Shown piece after piece: positions 28,158-36,900 of a DNA stretch of 46,582 bases (position 1 is its first letter; every line of letters begins with the position of its first letter). The position numbers and the translations under genes are program-made. The notes under the pieces are model-generated. The model saw nothing but the letters and a program-made list of their open reading frames with translations. It had not been told where the DNA came from and did not search any database. The DNA comes from Pseudomonadales bacterium (lineage in GTDB: Bacteria; Pseudomonadota; Gammaproteobacteria; Pseudomonadales; Azotimanducaceae). The stretch covers positions 1 to 46,582 of the forward strand of contig JAJDVW010000028.1 of assembly GCA_022825925.1 (NCBI GenBank). The letters run 5' to 3'.

Positions 28158-29288
28158 ATGCGGCGCGATGACCAACTCGCACGGCGACGGGGCGCCGGTC
28201 CATCCGGTGACGCTGTCCTGAACCGGCCGGCGGTGTCCCGGGCCCGGAGCCAGGAGCGACTGCGCGAACTCTTCCACCGCTTCGCCCGGGTCGAGGCCAT
28301 GGAACTGGCGTCGCCCCTGTACGCGGAACTGGCGTACGCGGTGTCGGAGAGCCCCGAACTGCTCGCGCTCGCGGCGCACACGCGACCCCGCCAACCGCCT
28401 CCGAACATGCTGTTCGGGGCCGTGCAATACCTGCTGCTGCGCGGTGTGGGGCATCCGCTGGCCGCCCACTACCCGATCGTGTCCGGCAAGGCTCGGCCCA
28501 TGACGCCGGCGGCGGGAGACTTCCGCGACTTCTGCCGCGCGCATGCCGTCGAGGTGGCCGACCTCGTGCGCACGCGCCGCACGCAGACGAACGTCGTGCG
28601 CCGCTGCACGTGTCTCGTCCCAGCGCTCTCCGTCGTCGCGGCGGAGGCAGGTCGTCCCCTGCACCTGATCGACCTCGGCGCGAGCGCGGGACTCAACCTG
28701 AACTTCGACCGCTACGGCGTCCGCTACACGCGGGCCGGCCGCGACGTCCTCCGCTGGGGTGATGCCGAGGCGGTCGTGCAAGTCGAGGCCGAGCTGCGCG
28801 GGGACGGGCTGCCGCCGCTGGAGCCGGACATCGCCGTCGGCGCCCGCGTCGGCGTGGACCTCGACCCGGTCGACGCCCTCGACCCCGACGCCCTGCTGTG
28901 GTTGCGGGCGCTCATCTGGCCGGAGCATCTCGAGCGCCACCAGCGGCTGGTGGACGCGGCCGAGGAGTTGCGTGCGCACCCGGTCCGGCTGCTCGGGGGC
29001 GACGCCGCCGATACGCTTCCGGGCCTGCTTTCAGAGGCGCCGGAGGACGCAGCGCCGACCGTCTACACGACGGTCGCCCTTTACCAGTTCCCGCGTGCGG
29101 CGCGCGAACGCGTGGAAGCCGCCCTGATCGACGCCAGCCGGAGCCGCCCCATCTGGCGCGTGGCGCTCGAAGGGGCGGACGCGATGGAACTCACCCTGAC
29201 GCGCTATCGCGACGGCTCGGCGGCGCCCACGGAACTGCTGGCCACGGCTTCTCCGCACGGCTGGTGGCTCGAGTGGGCGGGCTCCTGA
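28158..29288 (+). CDS. DUF2332 family protein
   Basis: This protein of about 376 aa contains LHLIDLGASAGLNLNFDRYG, a nucleotide- or SAM-binding-like Gly motif, plus WPEHLERH and VYTTVALYQFP, all typical of DUF2332. The start is uncertain. ATG 28158 overlaps a TAACAT -10-like hexamer, and the next ATG (28168) is out of frame and encodes only 17 residues. GTG 28233 would skip an Arg-rich lead and may be the true start. The 3' end overlaps the convergent MFS gene by 85 bases. Function unknown. Confidence 0.8.
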   Translation: MRRDDQLARRRGAGPSGDAVLNRPAVSRARSQERLRELFHRFARVEAMELASPLYAELAYAVSESPELLALAAHTRPRQPPPNMLFGAVQYLLLRGVGHPLAAHYPIVSGKARPMTPAAGDFRDFCRAHAVEVADLVRTRRTQTNVVRRCTCLVPALSVVAAEAGRPLHLIDLGASAGLNLNFDRYGVRYTRAGRDVLRWGDAEAVVQVEAELRGDGLPPLEPDIAVGARVGVDLDPVDALDPDALLWLRALIWPEHLERHQRLVDAAEELRAHPVRLLGGDAADTLPGLLSEAPEDAAPTVYTTVALYQFPRAARERVEAALIDASRSRPIWRVALEGADAMELTLTRYRDGSAAPTELLATASPHGWWLEWAGS

Positions 29289-30505
29289 TCCCGCGACGCA
29301 TCGCTCAGTCGCCGCACCGCCGCGACCAGCGGCACGAGCAGCCCGAGGCAGATGACCAGGCTCGCGACGGCCAGTAGCAGGAACGTGGCTCCCATGCCCC
29401 AGGCGTCGAGCGCGACCCCGACGGCCGGGGCCGTCAGCGCGAAACCGCCCCGAAAGCCGAGGCTCGCGAATGAGTTGGCCGTAGCCCGGAAACGGCTCGG
29501 CACGCGTCGGTTCAGCGCCTGGCGCAGGACGACGATGCCGAGGCCCCGGCAGGCGAAGAACAACGCGCTGACCAAGACGCCTCCGACCGCTCCGAGCACG
29601 CCGAGGCCGAGGTAGCCGACGACCGGCGCGAGGCCGACGACGAGCAGCATCGCCGTCGCCCCCAGACGGTCCTCCAGTTGCAACGCGTATCTCCCGGCGG
29701 CCGCGGAGACGAGGGTGAGGGCGCCCCAGAGGCAGCCGAACCAGACCACGTCGATCCCCTGGCCCTGCCAGTGCTTCTGCAGCAGCCAGACGGCGAACAT
29801 CGTCGTCAGCGGCCAGACGCAGAGCGCGAGGAACGTCAGGCGCAGGAGCCGGTCGTCGGCGACGAGGTGCCGGAACACGGACCAGAGGTTGCGCCCGTGG
29901 CTGTCGCGTTCCATGCGCTCGCGGGGCGGTTCGACGAGGCCGAACGTCAGCGCGAAGGCGAGCCACGCGGCGGCGACCTGGGCGTACATCGCCCAGTCCA
30001 TGGACCACAGCAGCAGGAAGCTGCACAGGAACGCGGCGAGCGCCTCCGAGAGGTTGCTGGCGAAGAACAGCCGACCGACGGCCGTGGGCCGCCTGCCGGT
30101 GCCGCCGCCCGCCGCCCGCAGGGCGAGTTCCGTGTCATACAGCAACGCGAGGTTGGCCCCCGACATGAGGCTGAAGGCGACGGCCAGGCACGCCTCGAAC
30201 ACCGCGAGCTGCCAGAACCCGTGGGCGAACAGCAGGACGAGGTGCCCGATACCCCCGAAGAGGCTGCCGACGACCAGCGTGCGCTTGCGCCCGAGCATGT
30301 CCGCCAGGTAGCCGGAGGGCACCTCGAGCAACAGCACCAGGCCGGCGAACCAGGCCTGCAGCAGCAGGACCTCGGAGAGTCGGAGACCGCGGCTCTCGAA
30401 GAAGAGCACGATCACCGGCATCAGCACCATGAACACCTGCAGGAACGAGAACGCGAGCGTCCTGCGGATGTTGCGTTCCAGTTGTCGGGTCGTGGGCGGT
30501 GACAT
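29204..30505 (-). CDS. MFS transporter
   Basis: This 433-aa protein has about 12 transmembrane helices. The MFS motif-A-like loop GYLADMLGRKRTLVVGS lies between TM2 and TM3, and a related loop LNRRVPSRFRATANSF lies between TM8 and TM9. It most resembles drug- or metabolite-efflux-type MFS proteins, substrate unknown. ATG 30505 has GGCAAGAGCA upstream. A strong terminator ends about 20 bases before the start and a 30-codon ORF precedes that, so expression may depend on read-through. Confidence 0.85.
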   Translation of the reverse strand: MSPPTTRQLERNIRRTLAFSFLQVFMVLMPVIVLFFESRGLRLSEVLLLQAWFAGLVLLLEVPSGYLADMLGRKRTLVVGSLFGGIGHLVLLFAHGFWQLAVFEACLAVAFSLMSGANLALLYDTELALRAAGGGTGRRPTAVGRLFFASNLSEALAAFLCSFLLLWSMDWAMYAQVAAAWLAFALTFGLVEPPRERMERDSHGRNLWSVFRHLVADDRLLRLTFLALCVWPLTTMFAVWLLQKHWQGQGIDVVWFGCLWGALTLVSAAAGRYALQLEDRLGATAMLLVVGLAPVVGYLGLGVLGAVGGVLVSALFFACRGLGIVVLRQALNRRVPSRFRATANSFASLGFRGGFALTAPAVGVALDAWGMGATFLLLAVASLVICLGLLVPLVAAVRRLSDASRDQEPAHSSHQPCGEAVASSSVGAAEPSR

Positions 30506-30523
30506 TGCTCTTGCCGGTCCATG

Positions 30524-30561
30524 AAACGAAAAACCCCGAAGGCTCGGGGCACTTCGGGGTT
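30524..30561 (-). terminator. Rho-independent terminator between short ORF and MFS gene
   Basis: On the minus strand, AACCCCGAAG (30561-30552) pairs perfectly with CTTCGGGGTT (30541-30532) around a 10-base loop, followed by TTTCGTTT. The 10-bp GC-rich stem plus T-rich tail is a convincing terminator. It sits between the 30-codon ORF and the MFS start. Confidence 0.85.
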
Positions 30562-30587
30562 CTTGCGAACGAAAGGGTTTCGCGGAA

Positions 30588-30680
30588 CTACCCCAGGTCG
30601 GCGCCTCCGTTCCGACCGTGCATGCCGGACATCGACTGGGCGTCGACGGTCCAGAAGGTGTGCGCGGCCTGATGGAGCAT
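30588..30680 (-). CDS. 30-residue peptide, possible leader of the MFS gene
   Basis: The ORF ATG 30680 to TAG 30588 begins MLHQAAHTFWTVDAQS and ends HGRNGGADLG. It lies between a well-formed sigma70-like promoter and a terminator, so it is likely transcribed. No strong ribosome site is visible. It could be an attenuation leader peptide for the MFS transporter, a small RNA without coding function, or a stand-alone peptide. I do not recognise homologues. Confidence 0.45.
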   Translation of the reverse strand: MLHQAAHTFWTVDAQSMSGMHGRNGGADLG

Positions 30681-30712
30681 GGCGTTGCCGGTCCGGGGAT
30701 CGAGGGCGCGCG

Positions 30713-30741
30713 ATTGTAGGGCCGCCGCGGCCGGCCGGCAA
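30713..30741 (-). promoter_or_regulatory. Sigma70-like promoter of the short-ORF transcript
   Basis: On the minus strand, TTGCCG (30741-30736) and TACAAT (30718-30713) are separated by exactly 17 bases. Transcription would start near 30706, about 25 bases before ATG 30680, and end at the terminator near 30524. Confidence 0.6.
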
Positions 30742-30775
30742 GCGCAATCGGGCGCGGGCCGCGCCGGCAGCGGCC

Positions 30776-31170
30776 TCACGGCTCGGGAGGGGTCGGGGAT
30801 GCTCCCGGGCGCGCGGCACGGCATCGCCCCGTTTCGTCACGCCCAGCTTGGCGAAGAGCTTGCGGAGGTGGTGGCGCACGCCGTGTACGCTGAGCCCGAG
30901 GGCGGCCGCGAACTCCTTGTCCCGGTGCCCCGGCAACTCGTGGAGGACCGCCCGCTCGCGCTCGCTCAGCAACGGGTCCCGGCCATTGTCGGCGCGCACC
31001 ATCGCCTCGAGAAGCGTTTGCGCCGTCTCCCGGCAACGCGCGGTGTGGTCGAGCACGTATCTCTTCATCAACGCCGCCGAGGTCGCCCGTTCGCGCAGCA
31101 GCGGCCAGGCGTAGGGAGACTCGTCGAACAACCTCAGGTATTGCGCCAGACAGCGCAGGTCTCCCGGACG
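30776..31170 (-). pseudogene. C-terminal fragment of a LuxR/MalT-type regulator
   Basis: The minus strand encodes YLRLFDESPYAWPLLRE, then LLSERERAVLHELPGHRDKE and AAALGLSVHGVRHHLRKLF, then AKLGVTKRGDAVPRAREH. This is the end of a MalT/LuxR-type ATPase regulator with its LuxR-type helix-turn-helix. The roughly 700-800 residues normally in front are absent; sequence upstream of about 31170 does not resemble the family. No start codon with a ribosome site is present. It is read as the relic of a deleted regulator gene. Confidence 0.7.
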
Positions 31171-31299
31171 TTTCCCGGACGACGCGACGGTTGGTGGTCG
31201 CGCCGCGTTGGCCTGTGGCGTCCGACGCCTGGTTTGTGGCAGGATATTTGTAATGTCACGAAATACCCGTCAAGGCGCTGGTCGCCCGAAGCTAGCGCC

Positions 31300-31715
31300 A
31301 TGCCTCGCGCACGCGCGAAGGCGAATAGCCCCCCCCCCCCGAAGCTGCGGATTTAGCAAACCAGACCATCTGGACGGCTGACAATCTCGACGTGATGCGG
31401 GGCATGAGCTCCGCGTCCGTGGACCTGCTCTACCTGGACCCGCCGTTCAACTCGAAGGGCAACCACGCCGCGCCGATCGGCTCGAAGGCGGCGGGCGCCG
31501 CGTTCAAGGACACCTGGACCCTCACGGATCTCGACGTGGCCTGGATCAAGCTGATCGAAGCGAAGCATCCGGCGCCGTACCGCGTGCTACTCGCGGCCAT
31601 GACGGATTCCGGCAAGTCCTGCCTGGCGTACATGGCCGTCCGGTTGATCGAGATGCACCGGATTCTCAAGTCCTCCGGGAGCATCTACCTGCACTGTGAC
31701 CCGACCATGAGCCCC
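31300..31715 (+). pseudogene. 5' fragment of a site-specific N6-adenine DNA methyltransferase
   Basis: ANQTIWTADNLDVMRGM, then SVDLLYLDPPFN and KAAGAAFKDTWTLTDLDVAW through GSIYLHCDPT match the N-terminal third of beta-type N6-adenine DNA methyltransferases; DPPF is the catalytic motif IV. ATG 31300 (MPRARAKANS) is separated from this frame by a run of 12 Cs; one extra C would join them. After CDPT (about 31700) the family sequence stops and unrelated DNA follows, so the target-recognition and SAM-binding remainder is lost. There is no restriction partner. Confidence 0.78.
31329..31340. repeat. Poly-C tract (12 C) in the methyltransferase 5' end
   Basis: Twelve consecutive C residues lie 29 bases after the likely start codon. 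At 12 C the frame from ATG 31300 stops at TAG 31354. At 13 or 10 C it would continue into the methyltransferase body. Such tracts slip during replication; assembly error is equally possible. Confidence 0.8.
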
Positions 31716-31870
31716 TGCCGGCGACACGATTCAGTGGACGCCACACGGTGGCCGGTGATGGCGTTGGAGGCCCGCAGTAGTTGGTGGGCGAGCCGTCCGG
31801 GCTGCGGGACGCGGTCGCCTGCCAGTTTGTCCAAACAAGACCGCCAGCACACACGGGGCATGTAACCGCC

Positions 31871-33319
31871 ATGCAGAATGTTCACCGCTACGCTCTTCCA
31901 GTCTGGTCGGCTTCGCTGCTGGTGCTCCTGGCCATGCTGGCCGGGCGCCCCTCGGCCGCCGACCCCGAACTGGAGCTCTCCGCGGGCCAGCTGCAGAGGA
32001 CTGCCTCGGCCGCTTCCACGCACGCGGTCCCGTTCTTTCCGTCGGCGGCGGACCCCCTTGGCCGGCAGGGGTTTGCGCGGATCGTCAACCGTTCGGGCAC
32101 GTCTGGCTCCGTGACCATCAACGCGTTCGACGACTCCGGTCGCAACCACGGTCCGGTCACGCTGACCCTCGACGCCAGGGAGACCGCGCACTTCAACTCG
32201 GCCGACCTCGAGGACGGCAACGCCGGCAAGGGACTCGCGCGGGGTACGGGGCGACCGTCGGAGGGCGACTGGCGGCTCGAACTGACCAGCGACCTCGACC
32301 TCATGGTGCTGTCCTACATCCGGACTTCCGACGGCTTCGTGACGGCGATGCACGACGTGGCGCCGGTCGACGGCAACAGTCACCTGATCGCGTTCTTCAA
32401 CCCGGGCAGCAACGAGGACCAGGTCAGCATGTTGCGGCTCGTCAACGCCGGCGGCGCCGGGGCGTCGGTGACGATCCGCGGCGTCGACGACCGCGGGGCG
32501 CGTGCCGGTCCCGTACGGCTGTCGCTTCCGGGAGGCGCCGCACGGACCCTGTCGGCGGCCGAGTTGGAGCGCGGCGCTGCGGGCGTGACCGGCTCGCTTG
32601 GCGACGGCTCCGGCAAGTGGCGGCTCGAAGTGGAGGCGGACCGCCCCATCGTGGTGCTGAGCATGCTGGCGACGCCCACCGGCCACCTGACCAACCTGTC
32701 CACCGCCCCCGAACACGTCACGGTGGGTGGCGGGACGGATCAGCCCCCGGCGCCGACCGTCGAGGTCACGGGCGCCCGGGAGTTCAAGTTCAGGTGGAAC
32801 TGGAGCGGCTCGGCGGGTGAGACGCACGCCTTCGACCTTCAGGCCCGGCTCGACGGCGGGACGTGGTCGGACTTCTGCCGGGACTTCACGTGGGACAGCG
32901 ACGGCCGAGCCACTATCACGATTACCACCACGACCTCCCGCGATCTTCCTGCGGGGGCGCTGGTCGAAGCGCGATACCGGTACCGGAACGGTCCGTCATG
33001 CGACGCCGGCTCCCCCGGTCCCTGGTCTGGCATCGGAGAGGCCACCGTCAGCGGAAGCGGAGACGGCGGTGGCGGCGGAGGCACCGGAACGCGCTACGGA
33101 GTGGGCGACACCGTCACCAACATGCCGAGCGGTTCCTGGTTCCCCTCAGTTCTCTCGGGCGCGTCGTTCAGCAGCGGCGGCGGCAGTTGGACCCTGACCA
33201 TGAGGGACGACGGATATGTCGAGTACCGTGGCTACCGGTGGACGTGCCGAAGCTCGGGAGGATGCCGGGTGGAGGACCGCGTCGTGAGGCAGGGCACCAT
33301 CGTCGAGACCGGCGGTTGA
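31871..33319 (+). CDS. Secreted protein with duplicated beta domain
   Basis: This 482-aa protein has a signal peptide (about 1-30, WSASLLVLLAMLAGRPSAA). Two repeats of about 105 residues follow, each with ARIVN/LRLVN, VTI, GPV-L and a closing WRLE element (about 45-155 and 165-275). A Trp-rich, fibronectin-like domain (about 295-390) and a Gly-rich linker come next. The C-terminal unit, of about 75 residues, carries SGSWFPSVLSGA, DDGYVEYRGYRW and CRSSGGC. This architecture fits a surface or extracellular adhesive or substrate-binding protein and often accompanies secreted proteases. ATG 31871 lies right after unexplained DNA at 31716-31870. The function is unknown. Confidence 0.75.
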   Translation: MQNVHRYALPVWSASLLVLLAMLAGRPSAADPELELSAGQLQRTASAASTHAVPFFPSAADPLGRQGFARIVNRSGTSGSVTINAFDDSGRNHGPVTLTLDARETAHFNSADLEDGNAGKGLARGTGRPSEGDWRLELTSDLDLMVLSYIRTSDGFVTAMHDVAPVDGNSHLIAFFNPGSNEDQVSMLRLVNAGGAGASVTIRGVDDRGARAGPVRLSLPGGAARTLSAAELERGAAGVTGSLGDGSGKWRLEVEADRPIVVLSMLATPTGHLTNLSTAPEHVTVGGGTDQPPAPTVEVTGAREFKFRWNWSGSAGETHAFDLQARLDGGTWSDFCRDFTWDSDGRATITITTTTSRDLPAGALVEARYRYRNGPSCDAGSPGPWSGIGEATVSGSGDGGGGGGTGTRYGVGDTVTNMPSGSWFPSVLSGASFSSGGGSWTLTMRDDGYVEYRGYRWTCRSSGGCRVEDRVVRQGTIVETGG

Positions 33320-33452
33320 GTGGCGCCGTGCGGGGTCGCCGGACCTGTCGGCGGAGGCCTTGAGAGCCGGTCAGGCCGTCCGGTCCGGTGCGGGGTTGTG
33401 TCTACCGGGTGCCGGACTCGGGGCGGCACCAGGGGCGGCGGGGCGGGCGACC

Positions 33453-33959
33453 GTGCCTTGCGGACCGCGTCTGGCCCGGTTGGGCTTCTGCGCGTCGTTG
33501 TTCGTCCTTGCCGGATGCGCTGACGGCTCCGGCCCCGAGTCCGGCGAACCGCCCGCCGGGCGGACGGCGGGTCCGGCCGAAGCGCGGCCCGGAGAGGAGT
33601 CCCCGCAACGGCCGGCAGGACGGGCCAGGTCGATCAGCAGCGCGGCGTCCCGTGACGAGCTGATGGCCGCGGGTGGCCGCTGGGTGGTGTCCCGCATGGT
33701 GAATCCGCAAGGCGAGTTCGTGTTGGTGCGCAACGTCACGGCCGCCACCGTGGAAGCCGCCATGGTTCGCGTCGTGCGTGGCGGGGGCGACGGCGACCGG
33801 CTCGGCCCGCGCGAAACGAGGGTGTGGGAGTGCGAGGACGACGCCACGCCGTTCACGGTCAGCGCGGCTGACGGCACGGTGATCCACGACGCGGCCCTGG
33901 AGTGTGGCGACGCCCTGTATGTGCGACGCGGCGCCGCCCTGTCGGATGCCCTGAAGTGA
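33453..33959 (+). CDS. Lipoprotein at the head of the protease cluster
   Basis: The lipobox LFVLAGC gives a 22-residue signal peptide when translation starts at GTG 33453 (PCGPRLARLGFCAS), which follows a G-rich stretch. A TTG at 33360 would add 31 residues. The mature part has an acidic, Pro-rich linker and a small beta domain (about 65-165) with GGRWVVSRMVN, FVLVRNVTAATVE and two cysteines likely to pair. I do not recognise the family. The stop overlaps the GTG of the protease gene (GTGA at 33956-33959), so it belongs to that operon. Confidence 0.65.
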   Translation: MPCGPRLARLGFCASLFVLAGCADGSGPESGEPPAGRTAGPAEARPGEESPQRPAGRARSISSAASRDELMAAGGRWVVSRMVNPQGEFVLVRNVTAATVEAAMVRVVRGGGDGDRLGPRETRVWECEDDATPFTVSAADGTVIHDAALECGDALYVRRGAALSDALK

Positions 33960-36900
33960 GGGTCCTGCCCGGCGGCGCGTCGGTGGCGGTCCTGGCATGC
34001 TGCCTCGGAGCCATCGAGGCGGTGGCTGCGGTGGAGATGCGGGGCGAGGTCTCCTGGCGCATCGCGGACGACGTCGTCGCCATCGAGATCGATCGCATCG
34101 AGAACAACGGCGCGAGCCCCACGGGCGAACTGCACGTGTCGATGTGGCTGACCGAGGGCGCCGACCCGTACACCAATGGCTGGGCGGTGGCGCGGCAGTC
34201 CCTCGCCTACATCGACGGCGCCGGCACGCTGGGTCCCGGATGGACCTACGAGGACGTTCGCTTCGCGACCGATTACCGTCGCCCGCCACCCGGCGCCTAC
34301 TACGTGCATGTCTTCGTATCGGAGGCGCCCGACCTCAACACGTCGTTGGACCTCGTGACCTTCACCAACAAGGTGACGGTGGGGGAGGAGGACGATCACG
34401 GCGACATCCGGGACGACGCCACCGCGATACCCGTGCCCTCGGCTACCGAGGGGAATCTCGGACGCCCGGGCGACAGGGACGTGTTTCGCGTGCGGGTGGA
34501 GCGGCCCGGCTGGCTGGGCGTGACCACCAGGGGCACCACCGATACGCGCGGCACGCTCGCCGACACGGACGGCAAGGTCGTCGGCACGGACGACGACGAA
34601 GGGGACGACCTGAACTTCTTCATCGGGGCCCGCGTGGCGCCGGGCGACTGGTTCATCGAGGTGCGCGGTTTCGACGGACGGGTGACTGGCCGTTACAGCC
34701 TCGTGGTCGTGTTCCTCCCGGACCCGATCCCGCCCGCGCACGACGCGCCCTCGCGGCATCTGGGCGACTTCGACGGAGACGGGCGCGACGACGTGCTGCT
34801 GCGCCATTCGGAGACCGGCGAGTGGGTCTTCTACGCGATGGACGGGCGCGAAGGGACGCTGCGCACCACCCGCATGACCAGGAACCCGAGCTACCTCCTG
34901 GCGGGCAGCGGGGACTTCGACGGGGACGGCCAGGACGACGTGCTGCTGCGCCACGTCGACAACGGGGCGTGGATCTTCTATGCGACCCTGGGCACCCGGG
35001 CGGCCTTGCGGCGCGTGGGCATGACCCGCAACGCGAACTGGCGCTTCCGGGGCATCGGCGACTTCGACGGCGACGGCCGGGACGACGTGCTGTTGCGGCA
35101 CCGCGGGACCGGCGCGTGGCTGTACTACGCCATGAACGGGACGCGCGCCGCGTTGCGGCGCGTCGGCCTGACGCGCCATGCGGCGTACCGCTTCGCGGGC
35201 ACGGGCGACCTCGATGGCGACGGCCGCGACGACATGTTGCTGCGTCACGCGGAAACCGGCGCGTGGATCTACTACGAGATGGCCGGCGCCGGCGCGACGT
35301 TGCGGCGCACCGGCCTGACGGACGACCTCCACCTGCGCTTCAACGCCATGGGGGATTTCGACGGCGACGGTCGCGCCGAGGTGCTGTTGCGCGACGACCG
35401 GACCGGCGGTTGGTCGATTCACGCGCTCGCGGGGGGGAACTGGACATCGCGGCGCGCCGACCTGACGCGGGACGGAGAGTACCGCTTCTGGGGCGCGGGC
35501 GACTTCGACGGCGACGGTCGTGACGACATGCTGCTGCGTCACGCGGACAAGGGGGCATGGCGGCACTACGCCCTGGACGGCGGCCGCTACGTCTCGGGCG
35601 CGGCGGCCCTCGACGCGGACCCCGTGCTATCGATCTTCACGGGGGTGGCGACAGGGTCGATCTCAGGCGCGCTGGCCGTGGCGGAGGGTCAGGTGCTCGA
35701 CGGTGACACCAACGACTCGTTCGATCCGGTCGTCGGCAACGACACCGATGCGACGGCGCAACGCGTGCCCGTGCCCGTCTCCGTCGCCGGCCATGCCGAT
35801 GCCGGCGATGACGAATGGGACGTTTACCGGGTGTCGTTTCCGGCGGCGACGCGGGTGAGTCTGGCGATCGCGGACCCGGACGCCGCCGACCTCGACCTGT
35901 ATCTGACGGACGGCGACGGCACGGTCCTCGAACAGTCCCTCGGGGTCGGGACGCTGGAGGCCGTCCAGACGACGCGTACGGGTGCGCATCTCGTCAAGGT
36001 GCGCGCGTACTCTGGCGGCGGCAACTACTCGTTGGTGCTGTCCATCGCGGACGTCGACGACGACGCGTCGAGCCGCGGAAGCGACACGTCGTCGATGGAC
36101 GGCAGCTTCGTGCCGGGCGAGTTGATCGTGCGCTCCGGGGCCGGACGCCGCGGGGCGGCGGAAAGGGTGTTGGCGGCACGGGCGGCGGGTCTGGTCACGA
36201 AGGCAAGGATGCCGGCGGGCACGCTGCTGATGCGTGACGATGGAACCGGGCGTGCCGGTGAGGTCGGCGAGCCCGAACTCCGCTACGGCTCGGAGACGTT
36301 GCGGGAGCGCGCGGAGACGTTGCTGCTGCGCAAGAAGCTGCTCGCGAGCGGCGCGTTCGAGTACGTCGCGCCGAACTACGTGTATCGAACGATGGCGGCG
36401 CCCGACGATGAATACTATCGCCACCAGTGGCACTACCCGCACATCGGGCTTCCGCAAGCCTGGGACATCACCAGGGGGGACGACGACATCGTGGTCGCGG
36501 TGATCGACTCGGGCGTCGTGACGGACCATCCCGACCTGCGTGACCGGCTCCTGCGCGACCGCGACGGGCGGATCGTGGGCTACGATTTCATCAGCGATCC
36601 AGACAGCGCCGGCGATGGCGACGGCATCGACGCCGACCCGTACGACGCGGGCGACTCGGAAGGCGTGGGCGAGCGCAGTTCGTTCCACGGCACCCACGTG
36701 GCGGGCACCGTGGGCGCGGAGACGAACAACGGCATTGGCGTGGCGGGTGTCACTTGGCGAGGGAAGATCATGCCGATCCGCGTGTTGGGCAAGGGGGGTG
36801 GCACCGCCTTCGACCTCGCCCAAGGCATACGCTATGCGGCGGGGCTCTCGAACGACTCGGGCACGGTGCCTCCGCTGCGCGCAGACGTCATCAATCTGAG

